From Sulfitobacter faviae (GTDB taxonomy: Bacteria > Pseudomonadota > Alphaproteobacteria > Rhodobacterales > Rhodobacteraceae): a DNA stretch of 64,000 nucleotides. The translations under genes were made by a program, and so were the position numbers. The stretch is from assembly GCF_029870955.1 (NCBI RefSeq), contig NZ_PGFQ01000001.1, positions 1,302,001 through 1,366,000 of the forward strand, written 5' to 3'. The notes under the pieces are model-generated. The model saw only the letters and a program-made list of their open reading frames with translations, made no database searches and was not told the origin of the DNA. Positions 9,087 through 18,310 of this stretch are shown here, piece after piece. How positions within the stretch are numbered: the first letter of the stretch is position 1; every line of letters begins with the position of its first letter.

Positions 9087-9122
9087 ATGACCCAACGCGA
9101 AATCGAAAGCCGCCACCCATGA
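9087..9122 (+). CDS. Possible 11-residue leader peptide ahead of the DadA-like gene
   Basis: ATG at 9087 is preceded by AAGGAAA at a normal distance and encodes MTQREIESRHP, then stops in TGA that overlaps the oxidoreductase ATG (ATGA). The downstream ATG itself has no good binding site. This fits translational coupling, but a chance ORF cannot be excluded. Confidence 0.35.
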   Translation: MTQREIESRHP

Positions 9123-10360
9123 GCCAGCATGTCGTCGTTATCGGCGCCGGGATCGTCGGCGTCTCTGCTGCGATCTGGCTGCGCCGCGCCGGGGCGGAGG
9201 TGACACTGGTCGACCGGGCCGAGCCTGGGCGCGGCACCTCGCATGGCAATGGTGGCGTGCTGGCGGCGGCGGGCGTCGCGCCGGTGACCGGCCCGGGCCT
9301 GCTGCGCAAATCACCGGGGATGCTGCGCGACCCTGAGTTTCCGCTGTTCCTGCGCTGGCCCTATCTGGCCCGCCTGCTGCCATGGCTGCGCCGCTACATG
9401 GCCCACGCCAATGACCGCGATACCCGCCGCATCTCTGCCGGGTTGGTGCCCATCGTGAGCGACAGCGTGGCGCAGCACAAAGCCCTCTGCGCCGATCTGG
9501 GGCTGGAGGATTGGGTCCGCGACAGCGACTATTGCTTTGCCTATACCAACCGCGCGGCCTTCGAGGCTGAAGCCTACACATGGGCGCTGCGCCGCGAGAC
9601 GGGTTTCGAGCCGGAAATCATCGAAGGCGGCGCGGTCAGGGAATTCGACCCGGCCTATGGGCCGCAGATCACCTGCATCGCACGGCTGGCCGACCACGGC
9701 TTCATCGCCGACCCCGGCAGCTATGTCCGGGCGCTGGCCAAAGCCTTCGAGAAGATGGGCGGCACCATCCGGCAGGCCGAGGTGCAGGACGTAGCGATCA
9801 CCGACGAAGAAGTCACTTCGGTCCTCACCGATCAAGGCCCCCTGCCCTGCGATGACGTGCTGCTGGCGACTGGTGTCTGGTCGAAACCGCTCATGCGCAA
9901 ACTGGGGATCAACGTGCCGCTGGAATCCGAACGCGGCTACCACATCGTCTTCAAGGATGCTGAGGGCGGTCCGTCGCGCCCCACCATGATGGCGGCGGGC
10001 AAATTTGTCGCCACGCCCATGGCCGAAGGGCTGCGCTGTGCCGGGATCGTCGAGTTCGGCGGGCTGGAAGCGGGCGCGTCCAAAGCCCCCCTGGCGCTGC
10101 TGCGCCGTCAGGCCAAGGCCGCCTTTCCCCATCTCACCGCCACGGAAGAGATCGAATGGCTGGGGCACCGACCCGCCCCCAGCGACTCGCTGCCCCTCAT
10201 CGGGCAGATCGGGACGAGCCGGGTCTACACTGCCTTCGGGCACCATCACATCGGGTTGACGGGCGGGCCGAAAACGGGCCGACTGATCGCCGGATTGATC
10301 ACGGGGCAGACGCCAAACACGGACCTGACCCCGTATCACCCCCAACGCTTCGACGGTTGA
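9119..10360 (+). CDS. FAD-dependent oxidoreductase, D-amino acid dehydrogenase (DadA)-like
   Basis: The 413-residue protein begins with a dinucleotide-binding fold (VVVIGAGIVGVSAAIWLRRAG), followed by GTSHGNGGVLAA and a C-terminal HHHIGLTGGPKTGRLIAGL block, as in the DadA/glycine-D-amino acid oxidase family. Such enzymes oxidatively deaminate D-amino acids or cyclic imino acids and pass electrons to quinone. The ATG at 9119 was chosen because the flavin motif follows directly. First full gene of an apparent operon with TRAP transporter and 5-oxoprolinase genes; the substrate is probably related to glutamate, proline or pyroglutamate (inference). Confidence 0.88.
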   Translation: MSQHVVVIGAGIVGVSAAIWLRRAGAEVTLVDRAEPGRGTSHGNGGVLAAAGVAPVTGPGLLRKSPGMLRDPEFPLFLRWPYLARLLPWLRRYMAHANDRDTRRISAGLVPIVSDSVAQHKALCADLGLEDWVRDSDYCFAYTNRAAFEAEAYTWALRRETGFEPEIIEGGAVREFDPAYGPQITCIARLADHGFIADPGSYVRALAKAFEKMGGTIRQAEVQDVAITDEEVTSVLTDQGPLPCDDVLLATGVWSKPLMRKLGINVPLESERGYHIVFKDAEGGPSRPTMMAAGKFVATPMAEGLRCAGIVEFGGLEAGASKAPLALLRRQAKAAFPHLTATEEIEWLGHRPAPSDSLPLIGQIGTSRVYTAFGHHHIGLTGGPKTGRLIAGLITGQTPNTDLTPYHPQRFDG

Positions 10361-10398
10361 CGCCAAGCGTGGGACTGCAACAACAAGGGAGAAACCAC

Positions 10399-11388
10399 AT
10401 GACACTGACAGCAAGACTGATGGCCGGCGCGGCAATGACCGCGCTGACGCTGGGCACCGCCATGCCCGCCTTCGCGGCCGAGAAATGGGACATGCCGATG
10501 GCCTATTCGGCCTCGAACTTCCACTCCGAGAACGGTGTGCAATTCGCCGAATGCGTGGGCGAGAAGACCGGCGGCGAGATCGAGATCACCGTGCACCCGG
10601 GCGGCGCGCTCTTTGCTGGCGCGGACATCAAGCGCGCGATCCAGACCGGGCAGGTCCAGCTGGGCGAGCGTCTGCTCTCCGGCCACCAGAACGAGAACGC
10701 GGTCTTCGGCTTTGACTCCATCCCCTTCCTCGCGCCCTCTTTCGAGGCGAGCGCGCAGCTTTGGGAAGCCGCCAAGCCCAAGGTTGAATCCGTGCTGGAA
10801 GAGCAGAACCTCGTCCTGCTTTATAACGTGCCATGGCCGCCCCAAGGGCTCTACTTCAAAAAGGAAGTCGACTCGGTCGAGGACATGAAGGGCGTGAAGT
10901 TCCGCTCTTACAACAACACCACCGCGCGCCTGGCCGAACTGACCGGCATGTCGCCCGTCACCATTGAGGCCGCCGAAGTCAGCCAAGCCTTCGCCACCGG
11001 TGTCGCGGAATCGATGATTTCTTCGGGTGCCACCGGCTATGACCAGAAGGTCTGGGAAAGCCTCACGCATTTCTACGAAGTCGACGCATGGTTGCCGCGC
11101 AACTATGTGATGATCAACGCCGATGTTTGGGCCGAAGTCTCGGACGCGAACAAAGAGGCGATCACCACCTGCGCGACCGAGGCCGAAGAGCGGGGGCTGC
11201 AAGCGTCCAAGGACTACACTCAGTTCACCTATGACGGGCTGCGCGAAGGCGGCATGAACGTGGAACCGGCCAACGAAGAGCTGATGTCGGGCCTGCGTGA
11301 GGTGGGTGAGACCATGACGCAAGAATGGCTCGAAGCCGCGGGCGAAGACGGTCAGGCGATCGTCGACGACTACAAGGCGATGCAATAA
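10399..11388 (+). CDS. TRAP transporter solute-binding protein (DctP family)
   Basis: A 329-residue periplasmic protein. A Sec signal (LTARLMAGAAMTALTLGTA, cleavage after AFA near residue 27) is followed by a DctP fold with the conserved central region GVKFRSYNNTTARLAELTGM, which carries the arginine that usually binds the ligand carboxylate. It lies 38 nt after the DadA-like gene, with GGGAGAAA before the ATG. It delivers an organic acid or amino acid to DctQM; genomic context suggests 5-oxoproline or a related acid. Confidence 0.92.
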   Translation: MTLTARLMAGAAMTALTLGTAMPAFAAEKWDMPMAYSASNFHSENGVQFAECVGEKTGGEIEITVHPGGALFAGADIKRAIQTGQVQLGERLLSGHQNENAVFGFDSIPFLAPSFEASAQLWEAAKPKVESVLEEQNLVLLYNVPWPPQGLYFKKEVDSVEDMKGVKFRSYNNTTARLAELTGMSPVTIEAAEVSQAFATGVAESMISSGATGYDQKVWESLTHFYEVDAWLPRNYVMINADVWAEVSDANKEAITTCATEAEERGLQASKDYTQFTYDGLREGGMNVEPANEELMSGLREVGETMTQEWLEAAGEDGQAIVDDYKAMQ

Positions 11389-11400
11389 TCACGAAACCTG

Positions 11401-11425
11401 CGGCGGCCCGTCACCCGGGCCGCCG
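11401..11425 (+). terminator. Intercistronic stem-loop between dctP-like and dctQ-like genes
   Basis: A perfect 10-bp stem CGGCGGCCCG (11401-11410) / CGGGCCGCCG (11416-11425) with a 5-nt loop is followed by TTCTC. It lies 12 nt after the binding-protein stop and probably acts as a partial terminator or RNA-stabilising hairpin that raises binding-protein expression over the permease. A short palindrome, ATGCCCGGGCAT, follows at 11430-11441. Confidence 0.55.
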
Positions 11426-11464
11426 TTCTCATGCCCGGGCATGACTTGACGGAGGGAGAGCCGC

Positions 11465-11989
11465 ATGAAGGCGCTGCGCAGACTATTGGACGGGCTTTAT
11501 ACTGGGGCGGGGGCGCTTGCCGCGCTCTGTCTGGTGGCCATCCTTACCTTGATCGTGGCCCAGATGGTCGCCCGTTGGACCGGCAATGTCTTTCCCGGCG
11601 CTGCCAGCTATGCGGGCTATGCCATGGCCGGGGCCAGTTTCCTCGCCTTCGCCAATGCGCTCAACCGCGGCTCGCATATCCGCGTGTCGATCCTGCTTAA
11701 CGCGCTGAGCGCGGGCGGGAAGCGGCTGCTGGATATCTGGTGTTTCGCCGTGGCGGCGGCGGTCGCGTGGTATTTCACCTATTACGCCTATTGGTTCGTC
11801 TACTGGTCGTGGAAGTTCCACGAAGTCAGTCAAGACCAAGACGCCACCGCGCTGTGGATACCCCAATCGGTCATGGTGATCGGCGGCGGCATCCTTGCCA
11901 TCGCGCTGACGGACAATCTTTTGCACCTCATCTTCAAGGGCGACCACCGCGTCACCCGTGACCTAGTCGATCAAAGCTTCGGGGAATGA
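11465..11989 (+). CDS. TRAP transporter small permease (DctQ family)
   Basis: A 174-residue inner membrane protein with four hydrophobic helices (about residues 17-37, 52-69, 88-110, 138-157) and the family hallmark GSHIRVSILLN. ATG preceded by GGAGGGAG. It sits between the binding protein and the large permease, 4 nt before the latter. Confidence 0.9.
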   Translation: MKALRRLLDGLYTGAGALAALCLVAILTLIVAQMVARWTGNVFPGAASYAGYAMAGASFLAFANALNRGSHIRVSILLNALSAGGKRLLDIWCFAVAAAVAWYFTYYAYWFVYWSWKFHEVSQDQDATALWIPQSVMVIGGGILAIALTDNLLHLIFKGDHRVTRDLVDQSFGE

Positions 11990-11993
11990 CGCC

Positions 11994-13303
11994 ATGACCG
12001 AGATCTATGCCATCACCCTGTTTCAGATCGTCCTTTTCTTCCTCCTTGGCACCGGCGTCTGGGTCGGCCTTGCCCTGATGGGCGTGGCTTGGGTCGGGAT
12101 GGAGCTTTTCACCACCCGCCCCGTGGGCGACGCCATGATCACCACGATCTGGGCCAGTTCCTCAAGCTGGACGCTGACCGCGCTGCCGCTCTTTGTCTGG
12201 ATGGGCGAGATCCTCTACCGCACGCGGCTGTCGCAGGACATGTTCCGCGGGCTGTCGCCTTGGCTGGCGAAACTGCCGGGCGGGCTGGTGCATACCAATA
12301 TCGTCGGCTGCACGGTCTTTGCCGCCGTCTCGGGCTCTTCCGCCGCTACGCTGACCACCGTAGGCAAGATGTCGATCCCCGAACTGCGCGCGCGCAACTA
12401 TCCTGAAAAGATGATCATCGGCACGCTGGCGGGTGCGGCCACGCTGGGGCTGATGATCCCGCCGTCGCTGGCGCTGATCGTCTATGGCGTGACAGTGAAC
12501 GAAAGCATCACCAAACTCTTCTTCGCGGGCGTCCTGCCCGGCCTGCTGCTGGCGCTGATGTTCATGGGCTATGTCGCCGTCACCAGCATGCTGTCGAAGG
12601 ACTGGAACCCCGATGCCGAAACCGGCATGAGCTTTGGCGAAAAGCTGCGCAACTCGCGTTTCCTGCTGCCGGTCTTTGCGCTGATCACGGTCGTGATCGG
12701 ATCCATGTACCTCGGCTTTGCCACGGCGACCGAGGCGGCGGCCATCGGCGTCATCGGTTCCCTCACACTGGCGCTGTTCCAAGGCTCGCTGAACTGGCAC
12801 AGCTTCCGCGAGAGCCTGATGGGGGCGATGCGGACCTCTGCGATGATCGCGCTGATCCTTGCGGGCGCGGCCTTCCTGAAACTGTCGATGGGCTTCACCG
12901 GTCTGCCCGCGCGCTGGCCGACGGGATCGCGGCGATGGAGCTCTCGCGCTTCGAGCTTCTGATGGCGCTCTTGGTCTTTTATATCGTGCTGGGCATGTTC
13001 CTCGACGGCATCTCCTCGGTCGTGCTGACGATGGCGGTGGTCGAGCCAATGGTGCGCAGCGCGGGCATCGATCTGATCTGGTTCGGCATCTTCGTGGTCG
13101 TGGTCGTTGAAATGGCGCAGATCACCCCGCCGATTGGCTTTAACCTCTTCGTGCTGCAGGGCATGACCAACCACGAGATGGGCTATATCACCAAGGCCGC
13201 GCTGCCGATGTTCGCGATTATGGTCTTCATGGTCTTCGTGCTGATCTGGTTCCCCGAAGTGGCCACATGGCTGCCCGAAAACCTGCGCAGCGCACCGGTT
13301 TAG
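11994..13303 (+). CDS. TRAP transporter large permease (DctM family), frameshifted in this assembly
   Basis: Two frames join into 436 residues when one C is added to CCC at 12906-12908; the repaired junction reads GFTGLPRALADGIAAMEL, which is normal for DctM. The protein has about twelve hydrophobic helices and the conserved SGSSAATLTTVGKMSIPEL and LMIPPSLALIVYGV blocks, and couples Na+ flux to substrate uptake. It begins 4 nt after dctQ. The break lies in helix 8-9 and would inactivate the transporter if real. Confidence 0.88.
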
Positions 13304-13315
13304 CGGTGAAGGGCC

Positions 13316-14248
13316 ATGCGCTATATGCTGAGACTGGCCTCGCGCCATGCGCGGGCCTGCCTGATCGTCGGGCTGCTGGCGGGGCTGGCCCTGCCCGGCC
13401 TGGCGGCGGCGCTGGCCGGGTGGTTGCCGCAGATGGTGGCGGCATTGCTGACGATCACCGCGCTCAGGATCGGGCACCGCGCGGCCCTTGGTGCAGTGCG
13501 CGATCTCATCTGGGGGCTGGCCTCGGTGCTGGCCTTGCAGACGCTGCTGCCCCTGCTGCTGGGGGGCTTCGTGCTGGTCGGGCTGGGGCAGACCCCTGCG
13601 GCACTGGCCGTGACCCTCGCCGCGGCGGCTCCGGCGCTGACGGGCAGCGTGAACCTCGCCCTGTTGATGCGGCTCGACGCGGGGCGGATGATGCAGCTCA
13701 TGGTGCTGGGCACCGCCGCCTTTCCGCTGACCGTCCTGCCGGTGCTGGCGGCCCTGCCGCAACTCGGCCCGGCCTCGGAAATCGCCCTCGCCGCCCTGCG
13801 GCTCTTGGCGGTGATCCTTGGCGCGACGGGGCTGGGTTTTGCCCTGCGCCATGTCTTCCTGCCCCAGCCCACCCCGCGCCAGACCGAGGCGCTGGACGGC
13901 GCATCGGTGCTCGCCTTCTCGGTCATCGTGGTGGGGTTGATGGCGGCGCTGAACCCGGCGCTGCGCAGCGATCCATGGGCCGTGGCGTGCTGGACGCTGC
14001 TGGCCTTCGCCCTAAGCTATCTGTTGCAGGCGGGCACATTGCTGCTGACCCGGCGCGGCCCGCTGCGCGCCGTGGCCGGACCACTGGCAATCGGCGCGGG
14101 CAACCGCAATATCGCGCTGTTTCTCGTGGCGCTGCCTGCGGAGGTCATCGCGCCGCTGATGATCTTTATCGGCTGCTGGCAACTGCCGATGTATCTGACC
14201 CCGGTGCTGCTGCCGCGCCTTTACGAAAGGATGCTTCGCAATGACTGA
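13316..14248 (+). CDS. BASS/SBF-like membrane transporter
   Basis: A 310-residue, very hydrophobic protein with about nine or ten helices. The motif AIGAGNRNIALFLVALP near residue 260 and the duplicated architecture resemble the bile acid:sodium symporter/ACR3 superfamily. I assign it only to that fold. It starts 13 nt after dctM and its end overlaps pxpB by 8 nt, so it belongs to the same transcript. It could be a second importer or an exporter for the pathway's substrate. Confidence 0.65.
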   Translation: MRYMLRLASRHARACLIVGLLAGLALPGLAAALAGWLPQMVAALLTITALRIGHRAALGAVRDLIWGLASVLALQTLLPLLLGGFVLVGLGQTPAALAVTLAAAAPALTGSVNLALLMRLDAGRMMQLMVLGTAAFPLTVLPVLAALPQLGPASEIALAALRLLAVILGATGLGFALRHVFLPQPTPRQTEALDGASVLAFSVIVVGLMAALNPALRSDPWAVACWTLLAFALSYLLQAGTLLLTRRGPLRAVAGPLAIGAGNRNIALFLVALPAEVIAPLMIFIGCWQLPMYLTPVLLPRLYERMLRND

Positions 14249-14969
14249 CTGGCCCCGCATCCGCAGTGTCGGCCTCTCTGGCCTATTGGTCACCTTTGCC
14301 GAGAAGATGTCCGAACCCGCCAACCGCGCCGCCCTCGCCTTTCGCGCGGCGGTAGAGGAACAGGACTGGCCCGAGATGAGTGAGACGAGCACCTCGCTGG
14401 TGTCGACCTTCGTGCAATTCGAGGTCTCCCAAGAGGCCATCACCACGATGACCGACCGCCTGCGCGGACTGCTCGAAACCCGCGACTGGTTCGCCGAAGC
14501 CCTCCCCGCCGGGCGCAGCCTGTGGCATGTGCCCACGGTCTATGGCACCGATCTGGCCCCGCAGTTGGAGGAGGCCGCCGAGGCCGCGGGCCTCGACCCC
14601 GACGTGGCCATTGCGGAACTGTCGCAGGCGCGGGTCCGGGTGCTGACCATCGGCTTCGCCCCCGGCCAGCCCTACATGGGCGAACTGCCCCCGCATTGGG
14701 ACATTCCGCGCCAGCAGGGGCTGACGAAATCGGTGCCGCCGGGGTCGCTCGTCGTGGCCATTCGGCAGCTCATCATCTTCACCAATGCCTCCCCCACCGG
14801 CTGGCGGCACATCGGCCAGACGGCTTTTCGCACCTTCCGCCCGGGCAGCGACATGCCCTTTCCGCTGTCGCCGGGCGATGAGCTGATCTTCCCATCCATC
14901 CCCCGGCAAGAGTTCGACCGCATCGCCGACGACCCCACCGGCGGTGCCGAGCGGGAGGCGCTGACATGA
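14241..14969 (+). CDS. pxpB: 5-oxoprolinase subunit PxpB
   Basis: The 242-residue product matches the KipI/allophanate-hydrolase-subunit-1 family: the RVLTIGFAPGQPYMGELPP segment and the C-terminal NASPTGWRHIGQTAFRTF block are characteristic. With PxpC and PxpA it forms the ATP-dependent enzyme that opens 5-oxo-L-proline to L-glutamate. It overlaps both the upstream permease gene and pxpC (ATGA), so expression is tightly coupled. Confidence 0.92.
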   Translation: MTDWPRIRSVGLSGLLVTFAEKMSEPANRAALAFRAAVEEQDWPEMSETSTSLVSTFVQFEVSQEAITTMTDRLRGLLETRDWFAEALPAGRSLWHVPTVYGTDLAPQLEEAAEAAGLDPDVAIAELSQARVRVLTIGFAPGQPYMGELPPHWDIPRQQGLTKSVPPGSLVVAIRQLIIFTNASPTGWRHIGQTAFRTFRPGSDMPFPLSPGDELIFPSIPRQEFDRIADDPTGGAEREALT

Positions 14970-15996
14970 GCGGCACGCTGACCATCCTTCAAGCCGGTCC
15001 GGCCATGACCATCCAAGACCTTGGTCGCCCCGGCTATCGCGCCGTTGGCCTAACCCACGGCGGCGCGGCGGACCCGACTGCCCTGCACGAAGGCGCCGCC
15101 CTGCTGGGGCAAGATCCGAACAGCGCCACGCTTGAGATGGCGGGCAGCGGCGGCAGTTTCGAGGTCGATCAGGACACCCGCATCGCCCTGACCGGGGCGC
15201 AGATGCAGGTGAGCATCGACGGCGAAGCGATTGCATGGAACGCGAGCCACCTGCTGCCTGCCGGGGCCAAATTGACCATCGGCGGCGCACGGGACGGGGC
15301 CTATGGCTACCTCCATGTCGGCGGAGGGTTTGACGTGGCGCCGGTGATGAATGCGCGCGCCAGCCATCTGGCCGCTGGCATTGGCGCGCTGCTGCAAAGT
15401 GGTGAGACCCTGCCACTGGGGTCGATAAGGGAGGCGAGACGAACCTCACTCTCCCGCGCGACAGCCGGTTCGGGGCCGGGCGGGTGCGCATCGTCGCCTC
15501 CATGCAGACCGATGCCTTCGACGAGGCAACCCGCCAGCGGTTCACCGAAACCACCTTTCGCCGTGATCCGCGCGCCAACCGGATGGGCGCACGGATGGAT
15601 CATGACGGCGAAGGTTTCGCCACCGGCGGGCAGCTCACCATCGTGTCGGAGGTCATCACCCCCGGCGACATCCAGATCACCGGCGACGGCGCGCCCTTCG
15701 TGCTGATGTGCGAATGCCAAACCACCGGCGGCTACCCCCGCATCGGCACGGTGATCCCCTGCGACCTGCCGATCGTCGCGCAGGCGCAGCCGGGTGCTGC
15801 GCTGCGGTTCGAGTTCATTGACCTCGACGAAGCGCTGGCCGCCGAGACGCGCCACCGCGCCGACCTTGCTGCCCTGCCCAAACACCGCCAGCCGCTTTTG
15901 CGCGACCCGGCGCGGATTCGCGACCTTTTGGGCTATCAACTGATCTCCGGCGTGGTTTCAGCCACTGCCGACCCCTTCGAGAAGGAGCAGACATGA
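14966..15996 (+). CDS. pxpC: 5-oxoprolinase subunit PxpC (biotin-carboxyltransferase-like), frameshifted in this assembly
   Basis: The KipA/allophanate-hydrolase-subunit-2 family. The N-terminal frame has ILQAGPAMTIQDLGRPGYRA and a GGAADPTALHEGAALLG block. The second frame continues with RRDPRANRMGARMDHDGE and CECQTTGGYPRIGTV. Adding one G to GGGG at 15418-15421 gives one protein of 343 residues reading LPLGVDKGGETNLTLP across the joint. It overlaps pxpB and pxpA by 4 nt each. No biotin carrier or carboxylase is present, as expected for oxoprolinase. Confidence 0.9.
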
Positions 15997-16760
15997 CAAC
16001 CGTCGATCTCAACGCCGACATGGGCGAAAGCTTTGGCCCTTGGAAAATGGGCGACGACGCGGCGCTTCTGCGCGTCGTAACCTCGGCCAATATCGCCTGT
16101 GGCGGGCATGCGGGCGACGCCGATGTCATGGCGGCGACGATGCGCATGGCGCATGAAAACGGCGTCGGCATCGGCGCGCATCCGGGGTTCATGGACCTCG
16201 CCGGTTTTGGCCGCAACCGCCTCTCAGTGCCGCGTGGCACCTTGCAGAACCAGATCCGCTATCAGGTCGCCGCGAGCGTCGGCATGGCGCGCAGCGTCGG
16301 CACGCAAGTGCGGCACCTGAAACTGCACGGCGCGCTGGCGAATATGGCGTCGGAGGATGAGGAACTGGCCCGCGACCTCTATGAGGCGGCGCTCAGCGTG
16401 GCGCCGGACCTCATCGTCATGGTGCTGGCCGCCACGGCGCAGGAACGGGCGGTGCGCTCACTGGGCTGCAAATGGGCCGGGGAGATTTTCGCCGACCGCG
16501 CCTATAACGACGACGCGACGCTGGTCGACCGCAGCAAGCCCGGCGCGGTGATCCATGACGCGCAAACGGCAGCGGCGCGGATGGTTGAAATGGTCAAGGC
16601 AGGCGCGATCATCACCGAGAGCGGCAAGCACATCTCCAGTCGGATCGACACGATCTGCCTGCATGGCGATACCGCAGAGGCCGTTCAAATTGCAACCGCC
16701 GTCCGCAAGGGTTTGCAGGACGGCGGCGTAACTTTGGCAAAGTTCAGCGGCAGCGTTTAG
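15993..16760 (+). CDS. pxpA: 5-oxoprolinase subunit PxpA (LamB/YcsF family)
   Basis: A 255-residue protein with the family start VDLNADMGESFGPWKMGDD, the SANIACGGHAGD block, VGIGAHPGFMDLAGFGR and VRHLKLHGALAN. It is the third essential subunit of the bacterial 5-oxoprolinase. It overlaps pxpC by 4 nt and is the last gene of the operon. Its stop overlaps ilvE tail to tail; no terminator is seen between them. Confidence 0.95.
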   Translation: MTTVDLNADMGESFGPWKMGDDAALLRVVTSANIACGGHAGDADVMAATMRMAHENGVGIGAHPGFMDLAGFGRNRLSVPRGTLQNQIRYQVAASVGMARSVGTQVRHLKLHGALANMASEDEELARDLYEAALSVAPDLIVMVLAATAQERAVRSLGCKWAGEIFADRAYNDDATLVDRSKPGAVIHDAQTAAARMVEMVKAGAIITESGKHISSRIDTICLHGDTAEAVQIATAVRKGLQDGGVTLAKFSGSV

Positions 16761-17626
16761 CTGCGCACCAGCTTTTCATAGTCCAAGGCGATCTCACGCG
16801 TCAGCGCGCCGACCTCGAAATGCCAGTCGCCGATCTGCCCCACCGGGGTCACTTCGGCGGCGGTGCCAGTGAGCCAGCACTGCTCGAAACCTTCCAACTC
16901 TTCGGGCATGATATGCCGCTCGTGGACCTTGATGTTCTTCTCGCGCAGCATGTCGATCACGGTCTGCCGGGTGATGCCGTTGAGGAAGCAATCGGGCGTC
17001 GGCGTGTGCACTTCGCCATCCTTGACGAAGAAGATATTCGCACCTGTCGCCTCGGCCACATAGCCGCGGTAGTCATACATCATCGCGTCAGAGCAGCCCT
17101 TTGCCTCGGCCGCATGTTTGGACATGGTGCAGATCATATAGAGGCCCGCCGCTTTGGCATGGCTCGGGATCGTCTCGGGCGAGGGGCGCTTCCATTTGGA
17201 GATGTCGAGCTTGGCGCCCTTCATCTTGGCGTCACCGTAATAGGCACCCCATTCCCAAGCCGCGATGGCCATGCGGACCGGGTTGCGGGCCGAGGCGACA
17301 CCCATGTCTTCGCCCACACCACGCCAAGCGACCGCACGCACATAGGCGTCTTGCAGACCAGAGGCGGCGAGGACTTCGGCCTTGGCGGCTTCGATCTCGT
17401 CAATGGTGTAGGGGATCTCGAAGTCGATCATCTCAGCCGAGCGCTTGAGCCGTTCGGAATGCTCGCGGCTTTTGAAGATTTTGCCGTTGTAGGCGCGCTC
17501 GCCCTCAAACACCGAAGACGCATAGTGCATCGCATGGGTCAGGATGTGGACATTGGCCTCGCGCCAATCCACCATTTCGCCATCCATCCAGATGTGCCCA
17601 TCCCGGTTGTCATATCCGCCTGCCAT
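16757..17626 (-). CDS. ilvE: Branched-chain amino acid aminotransferase (class IV)
   Basis: A 289-residue fold-type IV PLP enzyme that transaminates leucine, isoleucine and valine with 2-oxoglutarate. The PLP lysine is Lys158 in SHAKAAGLYM; the FEGERAY block, ATGANIFFVKDG and LTGTAAEVTPVGQIG are the usual cofactor and substrate motifs. ATG preceded by GGGGAAACACC. It is divergent from petP; the 159-bp gap holds two TTGCGCAA sites. Confidence 0.9.
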   Translation of the reverse strand: MAGGYDNRDGHIWMDGEMVDWREANVHILTHAMHYASSVFEGERAYNGKIFKSREHSERLKRSAEMIDFEIPYTIDEIEAAKAEVLAASGLQDAYVRAVAWRGVGEDMGVASARNPVRMAIAAWEWGAYYGDAKMKGAKLDISKWKRPSPETIPSHAKAAGLYMICTMSKHAAEAKGCSDAMMYDYRGYVAEATGANIFFVKDGEVHTPTPDCFLNGITRQTVIDMLREKNIKVHERHIMPEELEGFEQCWLTGTAAEVTPVGQIGDWHFEVGALTREIALDYEKLVRS

Positions 17627-17665
17627 GGTGTTTCCCCTCCAAATGACGCGCTATCTTTTCAAAAA

Positions 17666-17705
17666 TTGCGCAACAATCGGCAGATGCAGACATTTAATTG
17701 CGCAA
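17666..17705. promoter_or_regulatory. Paired TTGCGCAA palindromes in the ilvE-petP divergent region
   Basis: The 8-bp palindrome TTGCGCAA occurs at 17666-17673 and 17698-17705, centres 32 bp apart, about three helical turns. They lie 40-79 bp upstream of ilvE and 80-120 bp upstream of petP. The arrangement suggests cooperative binding of a dimeric regulator (for example an Lrp/AsnC- or MarR-type protein). Confidence 0.4.
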
Positions 17706-17785
17706 AACACGGGATTCGATAGCCTTTCACTATTGGAATGTCAACAACGCTGACGTAAACTGATCCCCAACAGGCCCGAGAGAGA

Positions 17786-18310
17786 ATGAGACACACTATG
17801 GCTGACGGGCGCATGATGGCCCCTAGCAGCGGCGACAGCCTGCTGTTTTTGACGGACGAACAACTGCGGCAGGGGATCGAGGCGATGTTCTTTGCCTATC
17901 GCGGTTTCACTGCCGATCCTGACCGGATTCTGGCCGATATGGCCTATGGCCGCGCGCATCACCGCGCCATCCACTTCATCAACCGCGCCCCCGGTACGAC
18001 GGTGAACAACCTGCTCAATATCCTCGGGGTCACGAAACAATCGCTCAACCGTGTCTTGCGCACGCTGATCGCCGATGGTCTGGTGCAGAGCAAGGTTGGC
18101 CGCAATGACAAGCGCGAGCGGCATCTGTTCCTGACCGACGAGGGTCGCAAGCTGGAACAGGAGCTATCAGACGCTCAGCGCGCGCGCATGCGGCTGGCCT
18201 TTCGCACCGCCGGACCCGAAGCCGTGGCCGGTTTCAGAACGGTATTGGAGGCCATGATGGACCCCGAAATGCGCCAGAGCTTTGACCGGCTGCGCGAAAG
18301 CGCCCCATGA
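17786..18310 (+). CDS. petP: MarR-family regulator, PetP-like
   Basis: A 174-residue winged-helix protein; the DNA-binding region is APGTTVNNLLNILGVTKQSLNRVLRTL followed by the wing GRNDKRERHLFLTDEG. Its pairing with an OmpR-type regulator, joined by ATGA, matches petP-petR of Rhodobacter capsulatus, there next to the cytochrome bc1 genes; that identity is from memory of the gene order. The ATG at 17786 has GAGAGA upstream; ATG 17798 is an alternative. No petABC genes follow here. Confidence 0.75.
   Translation: MRHTMADGRMMAPSSGDSLLFLTDEQLRQGIEAMFFAYRGFTADPDRILADMAYGRAHHRAIHFINRAPGTTVNNLLNILGVTKQSLNRVLRTLIADGLVQSKVGRNDKRERHLFLTDEGRKLEQELSDAQRARMRLAFRTAGPEAVAGFRTVLEAMMDPEMRQSFDRLRESAP

Noticed and set aside
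12569..13852. 427-codon open frame on the minus strand
   Set aside because: Arg/Gln-rich shadow of dctM and the BASS-like gene.
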